Shown: positions 1-7,330 of the stretch, piece after piece
How positions within the stretch are numbered: position 1 is the stretch's first letter
Layout: every line of letters starts with the position of its first letter
Assembly: GCA_965370555.1 (NCBI GenBank)
Contig: CBDUVB010000028.1
Coordinates: 1 to 20,206 of the forward strand
Direction: 5' to 3'
DNA: 20,206 nucleotides
Source of the DNA: JAJOKK01 sp965370555
GTDB taxonomy: Bacteria > Bipolaricaulota > Bipolaricaulia > UBA7950 > UBA9294
Made by a program: the position numbers and the translations under genes
Notes under the pieces: generated by a model
Told to the model about the DNA's origin: nothing
Databases searched by the model: none
The model's input: only the letters and a program-made list of their open reading frames with translations

Positions 1-8
1 TGAAGGGC

Positions 9-256
9 ATGAACATCAGTCAAGCAGGGCACCTGCCAGTTGTAGCGGAGTTCTGTCGAAGGATTGGACTTGCGGATGCGATCAACAACGCTGTCCCGAC
101 GGAGATGGCCGTTGATGTGGGCACTGTAGTTCAGTTCATGGTGTTGGACACCCTTTCGGGAAGGAGTCCTCTGTATCGGTTGGAGAGGTTTGCGAGATCA
201 GTGGACACGGATCTACTTCTGGGTAAGAAGATCCCTGCGGAAGCATTCAACGACAC
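9..256 (+). pseudogene. DUF4277-type (IS1634-like) transposase, N-terminal remnant
   Basis: About 82 codons resemble the N-terminal domain (DUF4277) found in IS1634/IS1549-like transposases: PVVAEFCRRIGLADAI, then LSGRSPLYRLERFA and LLLGKKIPAEAFND. In that family the ND motif is followed by the main catalytic part. Here the reading frame is cut at 256 by the left end of the IS3 element, and the missing catalytic part is not found after that element's right end at 1566. The frame runs on into the IS3 sequence to 380, but that tail is not native. The ATG at 9 may not be the original start because the window begins just before it. Family assignment is from recalled conserved residues; that it is a dead fragment is seen directly. 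Confidence 0.65.
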
Positions 257-306
257 TGAACCGCCCCGGGATTGCCGGAGACTTCAATTCTTGAGAGGAT
301 GGAGTC

Positions 307-630
307 ATGAAGAGATCAAAAAGGTATTCCCCAGAGGTGCGAGAGCGGGCAGTTCGGATGGTATTGGAGAACGAGCGTGAGTACGACTCCCAGTGGTCGG
401 CGATCGTCTCGATCGCGAGCAAGATTGGTTGCACCCCGGAGACCCTGCGGAAGTGGGTTCGCCGAACCGAGGTTGATACGGGTCGGCGCGGAGGCCTGAC
501 AAGCGATGAACGAGCTCACATCAAGGAACTGGAGCGGGAGAACCGCGAGCTGCGACGAGCGAACGAGATTCTCCGCAAGGCAGCGGCTTTTTTCGCCCAG
601 GCGGAGCTCGACCGGCGACCGAAGCGATGA
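307..630 (+). CDS. IS3-family transposase OrfA (helix-turn-helix)
   Basis: This 107-aa protein is the DNA-binding subunit of an IS3-family transposase. The N-terminal half (about residues 1-55) has the HTH_Tnp_1 pattern: RYSPEVRERAVRMV, then the recognition helix region CTPETLRKWVR. A leucine-zipper-like coiled coil follows (ELERENRELRRANEIL, about residues 73-90), used in this family for multimerisation. Near the 3' end lies TTTTTTC at 588-594, in phase as T TTT TTC, the usual programmed -1 frameshift heptamer that produces the OrfAB fusion. The stop overlaps the orfB ATG as ATGA (627-630). Confidence 0.92.
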   Translation: MKRSKRYSPEVRERAVRMVLENEREYDSQWSAIVSIASKIGCTPETLRKWVRRTEVDTGRRGGLTSDERAHIKELERENRELRRANEILRKAAAFFAQAELDRRPKR

Positions 631-1536
631 CGGTGTTCATTGATGAGCATCGAGAGGCCTACGGGGTCGAGCCGATCTGCGAGCTGCTGGCCGATCGCCC
701 CGTCGATCTACTACGAACAGAAGGCCCGTCAGGCTGATCCAGCGCGGTTGCCAGAGCGCGCCCGTCGCGACGCCGTCTTGTGCGATGAGATCGAGCGGGT
801 ATGGGACGAGAGCCGTCGGCTTTACGGAGCCCGCAAGGTCTGGCGTCAGCTCCGCCGAGAGGGCATTGAGGTTGCCCGCTGCACAGTAGAGCGTTTGATG
901 CGGCAGTTGGGCATCGCAGGAGCCGTTCGGGGCCGGAAGCCCAAGACGACAATCCCTGACGAAGCGGCAGCACGTCCGGCGGACCTGGTGCAACGTGACT
1001 TCACGGCCAGTCGGCCGAACCAGCTGTGGGTGGCGGATCTGACCTACGTGGCGACCTGGGCGGGCTTCGTGTACGTCGCGTTCATCATCGACGTGTTCTC
1101 GCGGATGATCGTAGGCTGGAGTGTATCGCGATCGTTGCGCAGCGACCTGGCCCTCGATGCGCTGGAGCAGGCTCTCTACACTCGTCCCAACAGCGAGCGT
1201 CTCGTCCACCACAGCGACCGGGGTGTGCAGTACCTGTCCATACGCTACACGGAACGACTAGCTGAAGCAGGCATCAAACCCTCGGTAGGCAGCGTCGGAG
1301 ATTCGTACGACAACGCCCTTGCAGAGACGATTATCGGTTTGTACAAGACGGAGGTGATTCATCAGCTTGGACCTTGGCGCAACGTTGACCACGTCGAATT
1401 CGAGACCCTCGATTGGGTGGACTGGTTCAACAACCGGCGGCTGCTTGAGCCGATCGGGAATATACCACCCGCCGAGTGTGAGGTGCTATACTATCAGAGT
1501 CAGGAGGCTCCGGTCATGGTGGCCGGACTCACGTAA
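627..1536 (+). pseudogene. IS3-family transposase OrfB (rve integrase core), frameshifted near its start
   Basis: OrfB is the DDE catalytic subunit. The catalytic core is intact from about 690 to 1536: first Asp in WVADLTYV, second Asp in HHSDRGVQY, Glu in NALAETIIG, and the HTH_21 region RRLYGARKVWRQLRR before it. The expected start at ATG 627 reads MTVFIDEHREAYGVEPICELL and then leaves frame, ending at TGA 735-737. The rest of the protein (PIAPSIYYEQ onwards) is in the next frame. Removing one G at about 689-690 (CTGCTGGCCG to CTGCTGCCG) would restore the family's usual ELLPIAPS sequence. So either this copy carries a one-base insertion, or the base is a sequencing error. A TTG at 640 opens the downstream frame but gives an N-terminus unlike the family. 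Confidence 0.8.
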
Positions 1537-1566
1537 CAAACCCTCCGGAAAAGCCGGGGCGGTTCA

Positions 1567-1859
1567 GACCTCCGAGCAGCAGCATTATGTGCGGGCTTTG
1601 GGGCTAACCGAAGACTCATTGCTGGGGAAAGACAAGGTGCAAACCACACGGCATCAGAAATTACCTTGGGAGGGGTTATGAGGGGTGGGGAATGTGAGAT
1701 CCGTCATAGCGCGGCAAGACGTTCTCCTTCCTCACTGTTTCCGATCGTCCTGCCTCGTGTGTGTCAAGGGGGGCGTTCCTGACAAGAAGCCCCGTGTCAG
1801 CTCAACCGAACGGGTGTCGGAAGCAAGTCCGTATGCTTGCTCCGCCAATCAACCAAGAA
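1567..1859. other. Gene-free stretch after the IS3 element
   Basis: No convincing gene lies in these 293 bases. Short open frames exist on both strands but none has a ribosome binding site together with recognisable protein sequence. The continuation of the DUF4277-type transposase is not here. The only visible structure is a stem with one bulged base at 1818-1844, just downstream of the GGDEF-EAL gene on the minus strand. Confidence 0.6.
1818..1844 (-). terminator. Possible 3'-end hairpin after the GGDEF-EAL gene
   Basis: CGG-A-AGCAAG pairs with CTTGCT-CCG around an 8-base loop, giving nine base pairs with one bulge. It lies 15 bases beyond the stop codon of the minus-strand gene. No run of U follows on that strand, so it is not a standard intrinsic terminator. 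Confidence 0.25.
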
Positions 1860-3530
1860 TCAGAGTGCGCAAAGGACCTCCTCGAGAGGTCGCGGTCGCG
1901 CGATGTGAAACCCTTGAGCGCAGTCTGCGCCGAGTTCGCGAAGCAAATCGAGTGTCTCCTGATCTTCCACGAACTCTGCAATCGTCTGCTTCCCGAGACC
2001 CCGGGCAAGATGAATCATAGCCCTCACTAGATGCTTGTCCACGGGGTCGTGCGCTAGGTTTTGGACAAAACTCCCGTCGATCTTCAGGTAATCGACATCC
2101 AGATTCTTTAACTGGTAGAAGGACGAGAATCCCTTTCCGAAGTCATCAAGGGCAAGCTCGTATCCTTGGTTTCGTACCGTCCTGAGGAAGTCTTTCGCCA
2201 CGTGAATGTTGTAGATCGCAGCTGTCTCGGTGATCTCCAGTACCAACCGGACAGGACCAATGACGCCCATTGCCGGCATGTTGGAGATCAAATCGAGGAA
2301 TTCCTTGTCCGTCATCGTGCGCGGAGAAAGGTTAATGGCAAACGAAATTCCCTTCCCCATGATCGCTTCATCAGATAGGATCTCCGTTGCCTTCCTCAAC
2401 ACCCAACGGTCGATGTCACCGCTTAGGCCGAACTGCTCGGCCACATCTAGGAACATCCCTGGTGGGATGATTTTCCCATCTTCACCGAGGAGACGAAGGA
2501 GTATCTCGTAACTCGTGATCTGGTCGGTCTTCAGGTCCAAGATTGGTTGGGCGTACAAGACGAACCCGTCATTCTCCAACGCCTCTCGGAGGATTCGAAG
2601 CCAGTTGATCCGCTGCACTGGTGTCTCCATGCCCTCCTCGTCCGGGGAGTAAACGCAGAAGCGATTGCGGCCCTGTTCCTTCGCCCTGTACATGGCCATA
2701 TCGGCTTGCATGAGGAGTGCCGTTGCCTGCATACCATGCTCCGGGAAGAGGGCAATTCCCATGCTTGCTGTCGTTCGAATCGATTGTCCCTGAATGACGG
2801 CTGTGTTTTGGCGGACGGCATCCAACAGTCTCGTTGCGGCAATCTGCACCTGCGATGGGTCGACGTTCGGATAGAGAATGGCGAACTCGTCGCCCCCCAT
2901 ACGAGCAAGCACGTCCGATTCCCGAATCGTCAATTTCATCCGGTGGGCAAGACTAGCGAGGAGTTCATCGCCGGCCTTGTGTCCCAATCCGTCGTTGATC
3001 TCTTTGAACCCATCAAGATCTATCCACAAAAGCGCGCCATACCCCCCATATCGTTTGACTTGCGCCAGGTGTCGCTCGAAAATCGCATTAAATTCCCGCC
3101 TATTGTGCAGACCGGTCAACGGGTCATGTGTAGCCAGATGCGCCAGCTGGGCTTCCTGGCGTTTGAGATGCGTAATATCAGTGAGAATCCCTTCGTGATA
3201 GAGGACGCCTCCATCATGGCTCCGCACGGCTCGCGCGTTGAGGAGTGCATTGACCGGCGGTCCTTCTTTCCCTTGGAGGGTAAGTTCTACGTTCTTAATC
3301 TGCTCATTTTGAGCCAATCGCTCCATCAGGAGGACCGTGTCCTTCTCGTCGACAATGAGTTCGGAAACCCTTGTCGTGAGAAGCTCTTCCTCGTTCTCAT
3401 AGCCTAAGAACCGAACGAGCGCCGGATTTGCCGTAAGGAACTCCCCATCTGGCGTGCTTTGGTAGACCCCGTTCAACGCGTTTTGGATGAGATCTTCGCA
3501 CCGTTTCGCCGAAGACAGGTTTTTGGACAT
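1860..3530 (-). CDS. PAS-GGDEF-EAL cyclic-di-GMP signalling protein
   Basis: This 556-aa soluble protein should make and/or break down cyclic di-GMP. Domains in order: PAS sensor (about 10-120), GGDEF cyclase (about 130-290) and EAL phosphodiesterase (about 310-550). The cyclase motif GGDEF (212-216) is intact and is preceded by an RESD inhibitory site (203-206) at the usual five-residue spacing. In the EAL domain the signature reads EIL (342-344), but the other expected catalytic residues are present: N in FAINLSP, E in LEITET, DD in LALDDFG, K in LKIDGSF, E in AEFVED and Q in GADCAQGF. Both activities are therefore possible. No membrane segment is visible, so the PAS domain probably senses something in the cytoplasm. 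The ATG at 3530 is preferred to an upstream GTG at 3539 because GGAGG (3539-3543) lies eight bases before it. Confidence 0.95.
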   Translation of the reverse strand: MSKNLSSAKRCEDLIQNALNGVYQSTPDGEFLTANPALVRFLGYENEEELLTTRVSELIVDEKDTVLLMERLAQNEQIKNVELTLQGKEGPPVNALLNARAVRSHDGGVLYHEGILTDITHLKRQEAQLAHLATHDPLTGLHNRREFNAIFERHLAQVKRYGGYGALLWIDLDGFKEINDGLGHKAGDELLASLAHRMKLTIRESDVLARMGGDEFAILYPNVDPSQVQIAATRLLDAVRQNTAVIQGQSIRTTASMGIALFPEHGMQATALLMQADMAMYRAKEQGRNRFCVYSPDEEGMETPVQRINWLRILREALENDGFVLYAQPILDLKTDQITSYEILLRLLGEDGKIIPPGMFLDVAEQFGLSGDIDRWVLRKATEILSDEAIMGKGISFAINLSPRTMTDKEFLDLISNMPAMGVIGPVRLVLEITETAAIYNIHVAKDFLRTVRNQGYELALDDFGKGFSSFYQLKNLDVDYLKIDGSFVQNLAHDPVDKHLVRAMIHLARGLGKQTIAEFVEDQETLDLLRELGADCAQGFHIARPRPLEEVLCAL

Positions 3531-3679
3531 CCGACGCACCTCCCTATCACAAACTTTCTACTTCACTGAATTGTTGCCCTATTTTCTGATCATGCTTTAA
3601 GAAGACATTCGCGCAAAGCCAGTTCTGCGTTGCCCTCATGATATGAGTACGCTCCAAAGATAATCGCAGATGCAGACTG

Positions 3680-3997
3680 CTACAGGTCGGAAAGGAGTTC
3701 GACCCCAATTGCCGCTAACCAGCACATGAAGCTTCTTTCGATTGTTGAATCGTAGAAATGAAGGCCCTGGGGTCCGTGTGCCGTGGTGAATCGACCGATG
3801 TAGGCCATGATTTCGTCCCACTCTTCTGGCGGTATTCCAGCGCGAATCCCCTGTGCCTTGTCCACCCGTAGCATGGAAAGGACGCTATCTATGGTATAGT
3901 CTTTTAGCTCTTTGACATCATCAAAGCTGAGGTCTCGTCCCTCATCCATTAGACTGAGGACTCCCTGGATGAACTTCCTGACTGAACTGCGATACAT
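3680..3997 (-). CDS. Small protein of unknown function (105 aa)
   Basis: I do not recognise the family. The ATG at 3997 has a good ribosome binding site (GGAGG at 4004-4008). The product is soluble and mostly helical in appearance, with charged segments (LMDEGRDLSFDDVKELKDY; IPPEEWDEIMAYIGRF) and a hydrophobic C-terminus (FMCWLAAIGVELLSDL). It has no signal peptide, no clear membrane helix and a single Cys. It lies about 140 bases upstream of the GGDEF-EAL gene on the same strand, so the two could share a transcript. That would make it a candidate input or output partner for cyclic-di-GMP signalling, but this rests on position only. Confidence 0.6.
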   Translation of the reverse strand: MYRSSVRKFIQGVLSLMDEGRDLSFDDVKELKDYTIDSVLSMLRVDKAQGIRAGIPPEEWDEIMAYIGRFTTAHGPQGLHFYDSTIERSFMCWLAAIGVELLSDL

Positions 3998-4229
3998 CGC
4001 TCACCTCCACGCGCTACTGTTGATTGTAGTCCTGTATTTCCCACATTAATGGACAACGGCTACCGTTGGACAGGCCGTCTCTCCTAACTCTTTCCCCCAC
4101 AACAAATCGAATTCCAGAACAAAGGGCAGCTCTTGGGATGTCGATCTATTCGCCATTTCTAGTAGACCGCGACGCCGCGGAGATCCCCGCGTCCCCGTGT
4201 CTCCCCCTCCCCTTCTCTGCGTACCGCCC

Positions 4230-5609
4230 TCAGCGCGATAGCGCTCCTTTAACGAGGTCCTTCCCCATTCGCCACAGGCCGCCTGGGAAGCGGTGTGCGT
4301 CGGCGAGTACCTTATCGAGGGCGTCGAGGGCGTAATCGATCTCCTCCTCGCCGATGATGAGCGGCGGGAGGAACTTGATGATGTTCACCCGGTGCCCGGA
4401 GACCTGGGTGAGGAGACGGTGGTCGTGCATCAACCCCATCACCACCATCTGGGCGAAGAGCCCCTCCTGTACCTTTTCGAGCGCGGTCCACCCCCCCCTC
4501 AGTTTGAGCGATTTTGGCGGGCCGAACTCGATTGCCACCATCAGTCCCTTTCCGCGTACGTCCGTCACCATCTCGTAGCGGTCTTTAAACCGTTCAAGGC
4601 CAGTCCGGAAGCGCTCTCCCATCCGGGCGGCGTTTGCGATCAGTTCCTCCTCCTCCAACACCTCCAGCATTGCCAGCCCCGCTCCCATCGCCAGCTCGTT
4701 CATCCCGAACGTATTCGAGTGAACGACTGCGCGTTCGAGGCCGGAGAAGACCTTGCTGTGGATCTCGCGCCGCGTGAGTATCGCCCCGACCGGGACATAG
4801 CCACCACTAAGGGCCTTGGAGATGGGGACGATGTCTGGAGAAATTTCCCAGCGCTCCCCGCAGAAGAAACGGCCCGTCCGACCGAGCCCGGCTTGAACCT
4901 CATCAGCAATGAAGAGAGTCTCATACTCATGGCAGAGGCGCTGTGCCTCGGGGAGAAATCGATCATCCGGGATATAGACCCCCTTCCCCTGGATAGGCTC
5001 GGCGATGAACGCCGCAACATCTCCCTTCTTCAGCTCGCGTTCCAGGGCGTCGAGATCATTCATCGGAACCGGCGTCGCTGGGAGGAGGGTTCCGAACCCA
5101 GAGGTGAAGTGCTTGCTTCCGTTGACCGAGAGCGCCCCCATCGTAAGGCCGTGGAAGGCGTGATCGAGGTAGACGAACCGATCGCGGCCGGTCGCTGCGC
5201 GGGCGAACTTGAGCGACCCTTCGACCGATTCGGCCCCGGAGTTGGTGAAGAAGACCGCATCGAGTCCGGGATAACTCTTCTTTCCCATCTGCGTTAATCG
5301 CTCCGCCAGCAAACCGGCGAGCAAGGGGCAGTCCATCTGAATCATGTTCGGGCGATCGAGGTCGAGCAGGTCATGCAGGACCTGCTTGATCTTGGGATGG
5401 TTCCGTCCGAGGTTGTAGACCCCGTACCCTCCGAGGAAATCAAGGTACTTGTTTCCCTCCTGATCGTAAAGATAGGGACCTTCCCCCTTGGTGTAGACCT
5501 CATCGTAACCGATGATCTTGAGAACCCGGGCGAACCCAGGGTTGACGTATTCCTTGTGCAGATCGTAATTATCTCCGTTACGTGCTGCGATGAGCCTGGC
5601 AATATCCAT
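4230..5609 (-). CDS. Class III PLP-dependent aminotransferase (ornithine/putrescine/GABA type)
   Basis: This 459-aa fold-type I enzyme moves an amino group, typically between an omega-amino compound (ornithine, acetylornithine, putrescine or 4-aminobutyrate) and 2-oxoglutarate. Visible features: phosphate-binding NSGAES (about 123-128), HAFHGLTMGALS, the PLP-ring Asp in IADEVQAGLGRTG (Asp236), and the Schiff-base Lys in PISKALSGGY (Lys265). Length is slightly above a standard acetylornithine aminotransferase (about 400 aa), owing to an N-terminal segment and a C-terminal tail. The ATG at 5609 is preferred because the G-rich CGGGGGTGG lies just upstream; a GTG at 5639 would add ten residues that do not resemble the family. 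No arginine or polyamine genes are adjacent, so the substrate is not fixed. It is transcribed away from the TatT-like gene. Confidence 0.92.
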   Translation of the reverse strand: MDIARLIAARNGDNYDLHKEYVNPGFARVLKIIGYDEVYTKGEGPYLYDQEGNKYLDFLGGYGVYNLGRNHPKIKQVLHDLLDLDRPNMIQMDCPLLAGLLAERLTQMGKKSYPGLDAVFFTNSGAESVEGSLKFARAATGRDRFVYLDHAFHGLTMGALSVNGSKHFTSGFGTLLPATPVPMNDLDALERELKKGDVAAFIAEPIQGKGVYIPDDRFLPEAQRLCHEYETLFIADEVQAGLGRTGRFFCGERWEISPDIVPISKALSGGYVPVGAILTRREIHSKVFSGLERAVVHSNTFGMNELAMGAGLAMLEVLEEEELIANAARMGERFRTGLERFKDRYEMVTDVRGKGLMVAIEFGPPKSLKLRGGWTALEKVQEGLFAQMVVMGLMHDHRLLTQVSGHRVNIIKFLPPLIIGEEEIDYALDALDKVLADAHRFPGGLWRMGKDLVKGALSR

Positions 5610-5622
5610 CGGACCACCCCCG

Positions 5623-5652
5623 TCACGGGATCTTACCACCTTGCTTCCCCAT
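5623..5652 (-). other. Possible 9-codon leader ORF before the aminotransferase gene
   Basis: On the minus strand an AAGGAGAG (about 5661-5668) lies eight bases before an ATG that opens the short frame MGKQGGKIP and stops 13 bases before the aminotransferase ATG. The ribosome binding site is better than the one seen for the main gene, so translational coupling is possible. The peptide has no codon run that would suggest attenuation. Confidence 0.25.
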
Positions 5653-5666
5653 TGTGAACCCTCTCC

Positions 5667-5695
5667 TTGACTTACCTCAGCCGATCCGCTAAAGA
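5667..5695 (+). promoter_or_regulatory. Candidate promoter for the TatT-like gene
   Basis: TTGACT (5667-5672) and TAAAGA (5690-5695) are separated by 17 bases. Transcription would begin near 5702, about 34 bases before the GTG start. Confidence 0.4.
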
Positions 5696-5711
5696 AGAGG
5701 CGAAACGATTT

Positions 5712-5723
5712 TTCACTAGTGAA
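5712..5723. promoter_or_regulatory. Perfect 12-base palindrome, candidate operator
   Basis: TTCACTAGTGAA is a perfect palindrome between the candidate promoter start and the ribosome binding site (AAGGAGG, 5722-5728) of the TatT-like gene. A repressor dimer bound here could block transcription or translation. The regulator is unknown. Confidence 0.3.
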
Positions 5724-5735
5724 GGAGGATTCAAC

Positions 5736-6602
5736 GTGAGAAGGTTATTCCCGTATCTCGTTCTATTTCTGCTGATTGCACCGATCGGGACGGTGGTCTG
5801 CGGACAGGACGCTACAGCTTTGATCGGCGAGGCGGATCAAGCGTACGATCGCAGAGGCAGCTCGTTCGATTTTGCCCTCTACGAGACAGCCCTGCGCCAG
5901 GCGATCACTCTTTGGGAGGAATCCCTCCCATTAATCCTCGATGAGCAAGTCCAGACAAAGGCGCATGTACTGAACCGCCTCGCGCAAGGGTGCTTCGAGC
6001 TTGCCACCGGTTACCTCACCACCGTTGAAGAGAAGGAGGCCGCTTACGGAAAGGGGAAGGACTATGCCCTGGAGAGTCTCCGCCTCGACCCCGATTTTGT
6101 AGCGACCGAAGAGGCGGATGGATTCCGCGCGGCTCTACGCTCGGCCAGGGATGTAGAAGCGATCTTCTGGTATGGGAACGACATTGGGAGCTACCTGAAC
6201 TACCACCCGCTCACGGCGATCACCGGCGGGATGACGGACGTCCTCGCCTCCTTCGAGAGATCGATAGAGCTCGATCGTAACTATGATGGAGGCGGCCCGG
6301 AGCGTGCCCTGGCCGCCTTCCTCGCCCAGGTGCCGAGCATCCTCGGTGGGAATCTTGAACAAGCGAGGGTTCACTTCGAAAGCGCACTCAAAATCGACCC
6401 CGATTACCTGGAGAACTACGTCAACTACGCGGAGTACTACGCCAAGCAAAAGAAGGACTGGAACCTCTTTGAGAGCCTACTTTCGACCGCGCTCGACAAA
6501 GGGAAAGATCCGGGAGTGATAGCTGCGTGGCCGTTCTACAACATGCTCTCCCTCGAACGCGCCAAGGAATTATGGGCCTGGTGGGAGGAGAGAGGCACGT
6601 AG
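5736..6602 (+). CDS. TatT-like secreted TPR protein (TRAP transporter associated)
   Basis: This 288-aa protein resembles TatT (T-component), a periplasmic helical TPR protein known from Treponema that pairs with TRAP-type solute-binding proteins. Family-like motifs: NYHPLTAITGG, FERSIELDRNYDGGGPERALAAFLAQVPSILGG, then ARVHFESALKIDPDYLENYVNYAEYY. The N-terminus (VRRLFPYLVLFLLIAPIGTVVCGQD) is a signal peptide; Cys before GQ could be a weak lipobox (TVVC) or lie at an ordinary cleavage site. The GTG at 5736 is chosen because AAGGAGG lies seven bases upstream and because it places the signal peptide at the very N-terminus; an in-frame TTG at 5667 would add 23 unlikely residues. No TRAP permease or solute-binding gene is in the window, which is odd for this family. 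Confidence 0.8.
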   Translation: MRRLFPYLVLFLLIAPIGTVVCGQDATALIGEADQAYDRRGSSFDFALYETALRQAITLWEESLPLILDEQVQTKAHVLNRLAQGCFELATGYLTTVEEKEAAYGKGKDYALESLRLDPDFVATEEADGFRAALRSARDVEAIFWYGNDIGSYLNYHPLTAITGGMTDVLASFERSIELDRNYDGGGPERALAAFLAQVPSILGGNLEQARVHFESALKIDPDYLENYVNYAEYYAKQKKDWNLFESLLSTALDKGKDPGVIAAWPFYNMLSLERAKELWAWWEERGT

Positions 6603-6650
6603 TCTGGAAGGTAGGGGGAGTCGCGAAGACACGGGATAGGGACGTGCGTA

Positions 6651-6678
6651 GGCGGCTCGGTCTTTCTTCCGAGCCGCC
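6651..6678. terminator. Strong hairpin between convergent genes
   Basis: GGCGGCTCGG (6651-6660) and CCGAGCCGCC (6669-6678) form a perfect ten-pair stem with an eight-base pyrimidine loop. It lies between the convergent ends of the TatT-like gene and the Cys-rich protein gene, where a bidirectional terminator would be expected. No T run follows on either strand. Confidence 0.5.
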
Positions 6679-6748
6679 CACACAAAAGCCGCGAGATGAC
6701 GTATCGAACTTAAGCTTCGAGTGCGATCTCAACCTCAGGATTCGAGCG

Positions 6749-7330
6749 CTACGGGCATCCACAGCCGATTCCGATATGAACGGTGACGGAGATCGATCCC
6801 CAAGCCGTTCCCTGGCTCAGGCAGCGAGCAATCTGCACGTAGGGATCGCCGTAGGTCGGGCAGCAGAGGCACGAGTACAGCTGCGGGCAGCAGCAATTAC
6901 ACCAACCCCAGCAACCGGGCCTTGGCACGATCTGCACGTAGTTCTCGAACTCACCGGCCGATGTCGTCTGGATGACGAGCCGATAGTACCCGGGAGGGAC
7001 CCGATTGCACCATGTATCTCGCTGATCCCACACCATTTCCAGGTAGTGCCCCTTCGGAACATCAGGGAACTGCTTCTGGTAGACGATCGTTCCATCGAGT
7101 GTCTCCACCCGCCAACCGGTGATCAAGGGGGTCGCACAAGTTGGGCAACACCAGAAATACTCGGCCGGGACGACGAGTTTGAACTCTACATCCACCCCCG
7201 CCCAGTAGGAGGTATAACAGCTTGGTCCTTCACCCTCCGGCACTGTATTGCATCCACACTGGGCCGTTGCCAGCACACCGATCACACCTACCATCATAAC
7301 GATAACAGTCAACAACGCTACTTTTCTCAC
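6749..7330 (-). CDS. Cys-rich secreted protein of unknown function
   Basis: I do not recognise the family. The product (193 aa) has an N-terminal signal peptide (VRKVALLTVIVMMVGVIGVLATA, cleavage likely before QCGC). The mature part holds many cysteines in pairs and clusters: CGC, WCCPTC, CWGWCNCCC, CLCC and a terminal CGC. The middle (WRVETLDGTIVYQKQ, then MVWDQRDTWCNRVPPGYYRLVI) looks like a beta-sandwich of the BsuPI or FlgD-Ig type, which packs around a Trp-Asp and PGxY pattern. The start is placed at GTG 7330 because GGAGG (about 7339-7343) lies eight bases upstream; ATG codons at 7345 and 7381 would lengthen the N-terminus. The cysteine density suggests disulfide stabilisation outside the cytoplasm or metal binding. 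Confidence 0.75.
   Translation of the reverse strand: MRKVALLTVIVMMVGVIGVLATAQCGCNTVPEGEGPSCYTSYWAGVDVEFKLVVPAEYFWCCPTCATPLITGWRVETLDGTIVYQKQFPDVPKGHYLEMVWDQRDTWCNRVPPGYYRLVIQTTSAGEFENYVQIVPRPGCWGWCNCCCPQLYSCLCCPTYGDPYVQIARCLSQGTAWGSISVTVHIGIGCGCP

Larger units (their letters stand above)
257..1566 (+). mobile_element. IS3-family insertion sequence, 1310 bp
   Basis: The ends match as inverted repeats. The left end at 257-281 begins TGAACCGCCCCGG, followed after five differing bases by CCGGAG. The reverse complement of the right end (1541-1566) begins with the same 13 bases and has CCGGAG at the same place. Inside lie orfA and orfB in the IS3 arrangement, with a -1 frameshift heptamer (T TTT TTC, 588-594) between them. 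No clean target duplication is visible: the three bases to the left are CAC and to the right GAC. The element sits inside a DUF4277-type transposase remnant, so this is a nested insertion. Its own orfB has a frame defect near 690, so this copy may be inactive. Confidence 0.9.

Noticed and set aside
1818..1844. Possible group II intron domain V, suggested by a CCGTATG loop
   Set aside because: The expected conserved AGC-type lower stem, bulge and tetraloop are not present, and no intron reverse transcriptase is nearby.
1685..2030. Overlapping open frames of 89-111 aa after the IS3 element
   Set aside because: No ribosome binding sites or family resemblance; they overlap the 3' end of the GGDEF-EAL gene.
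2547..3407. Open frame of 286 aa on the plus strand
   Set aside because: Antisense to the GGDEF-EAL gene; no recognisable protein sequence.
4293..5297. Long open frame (334 aa) on the plus strand
   Set aside because: It is antisense to the aminotransferase gene, whose motifs are unmistakable; the plus-strand product has no family pattern and no ribosome binding site.
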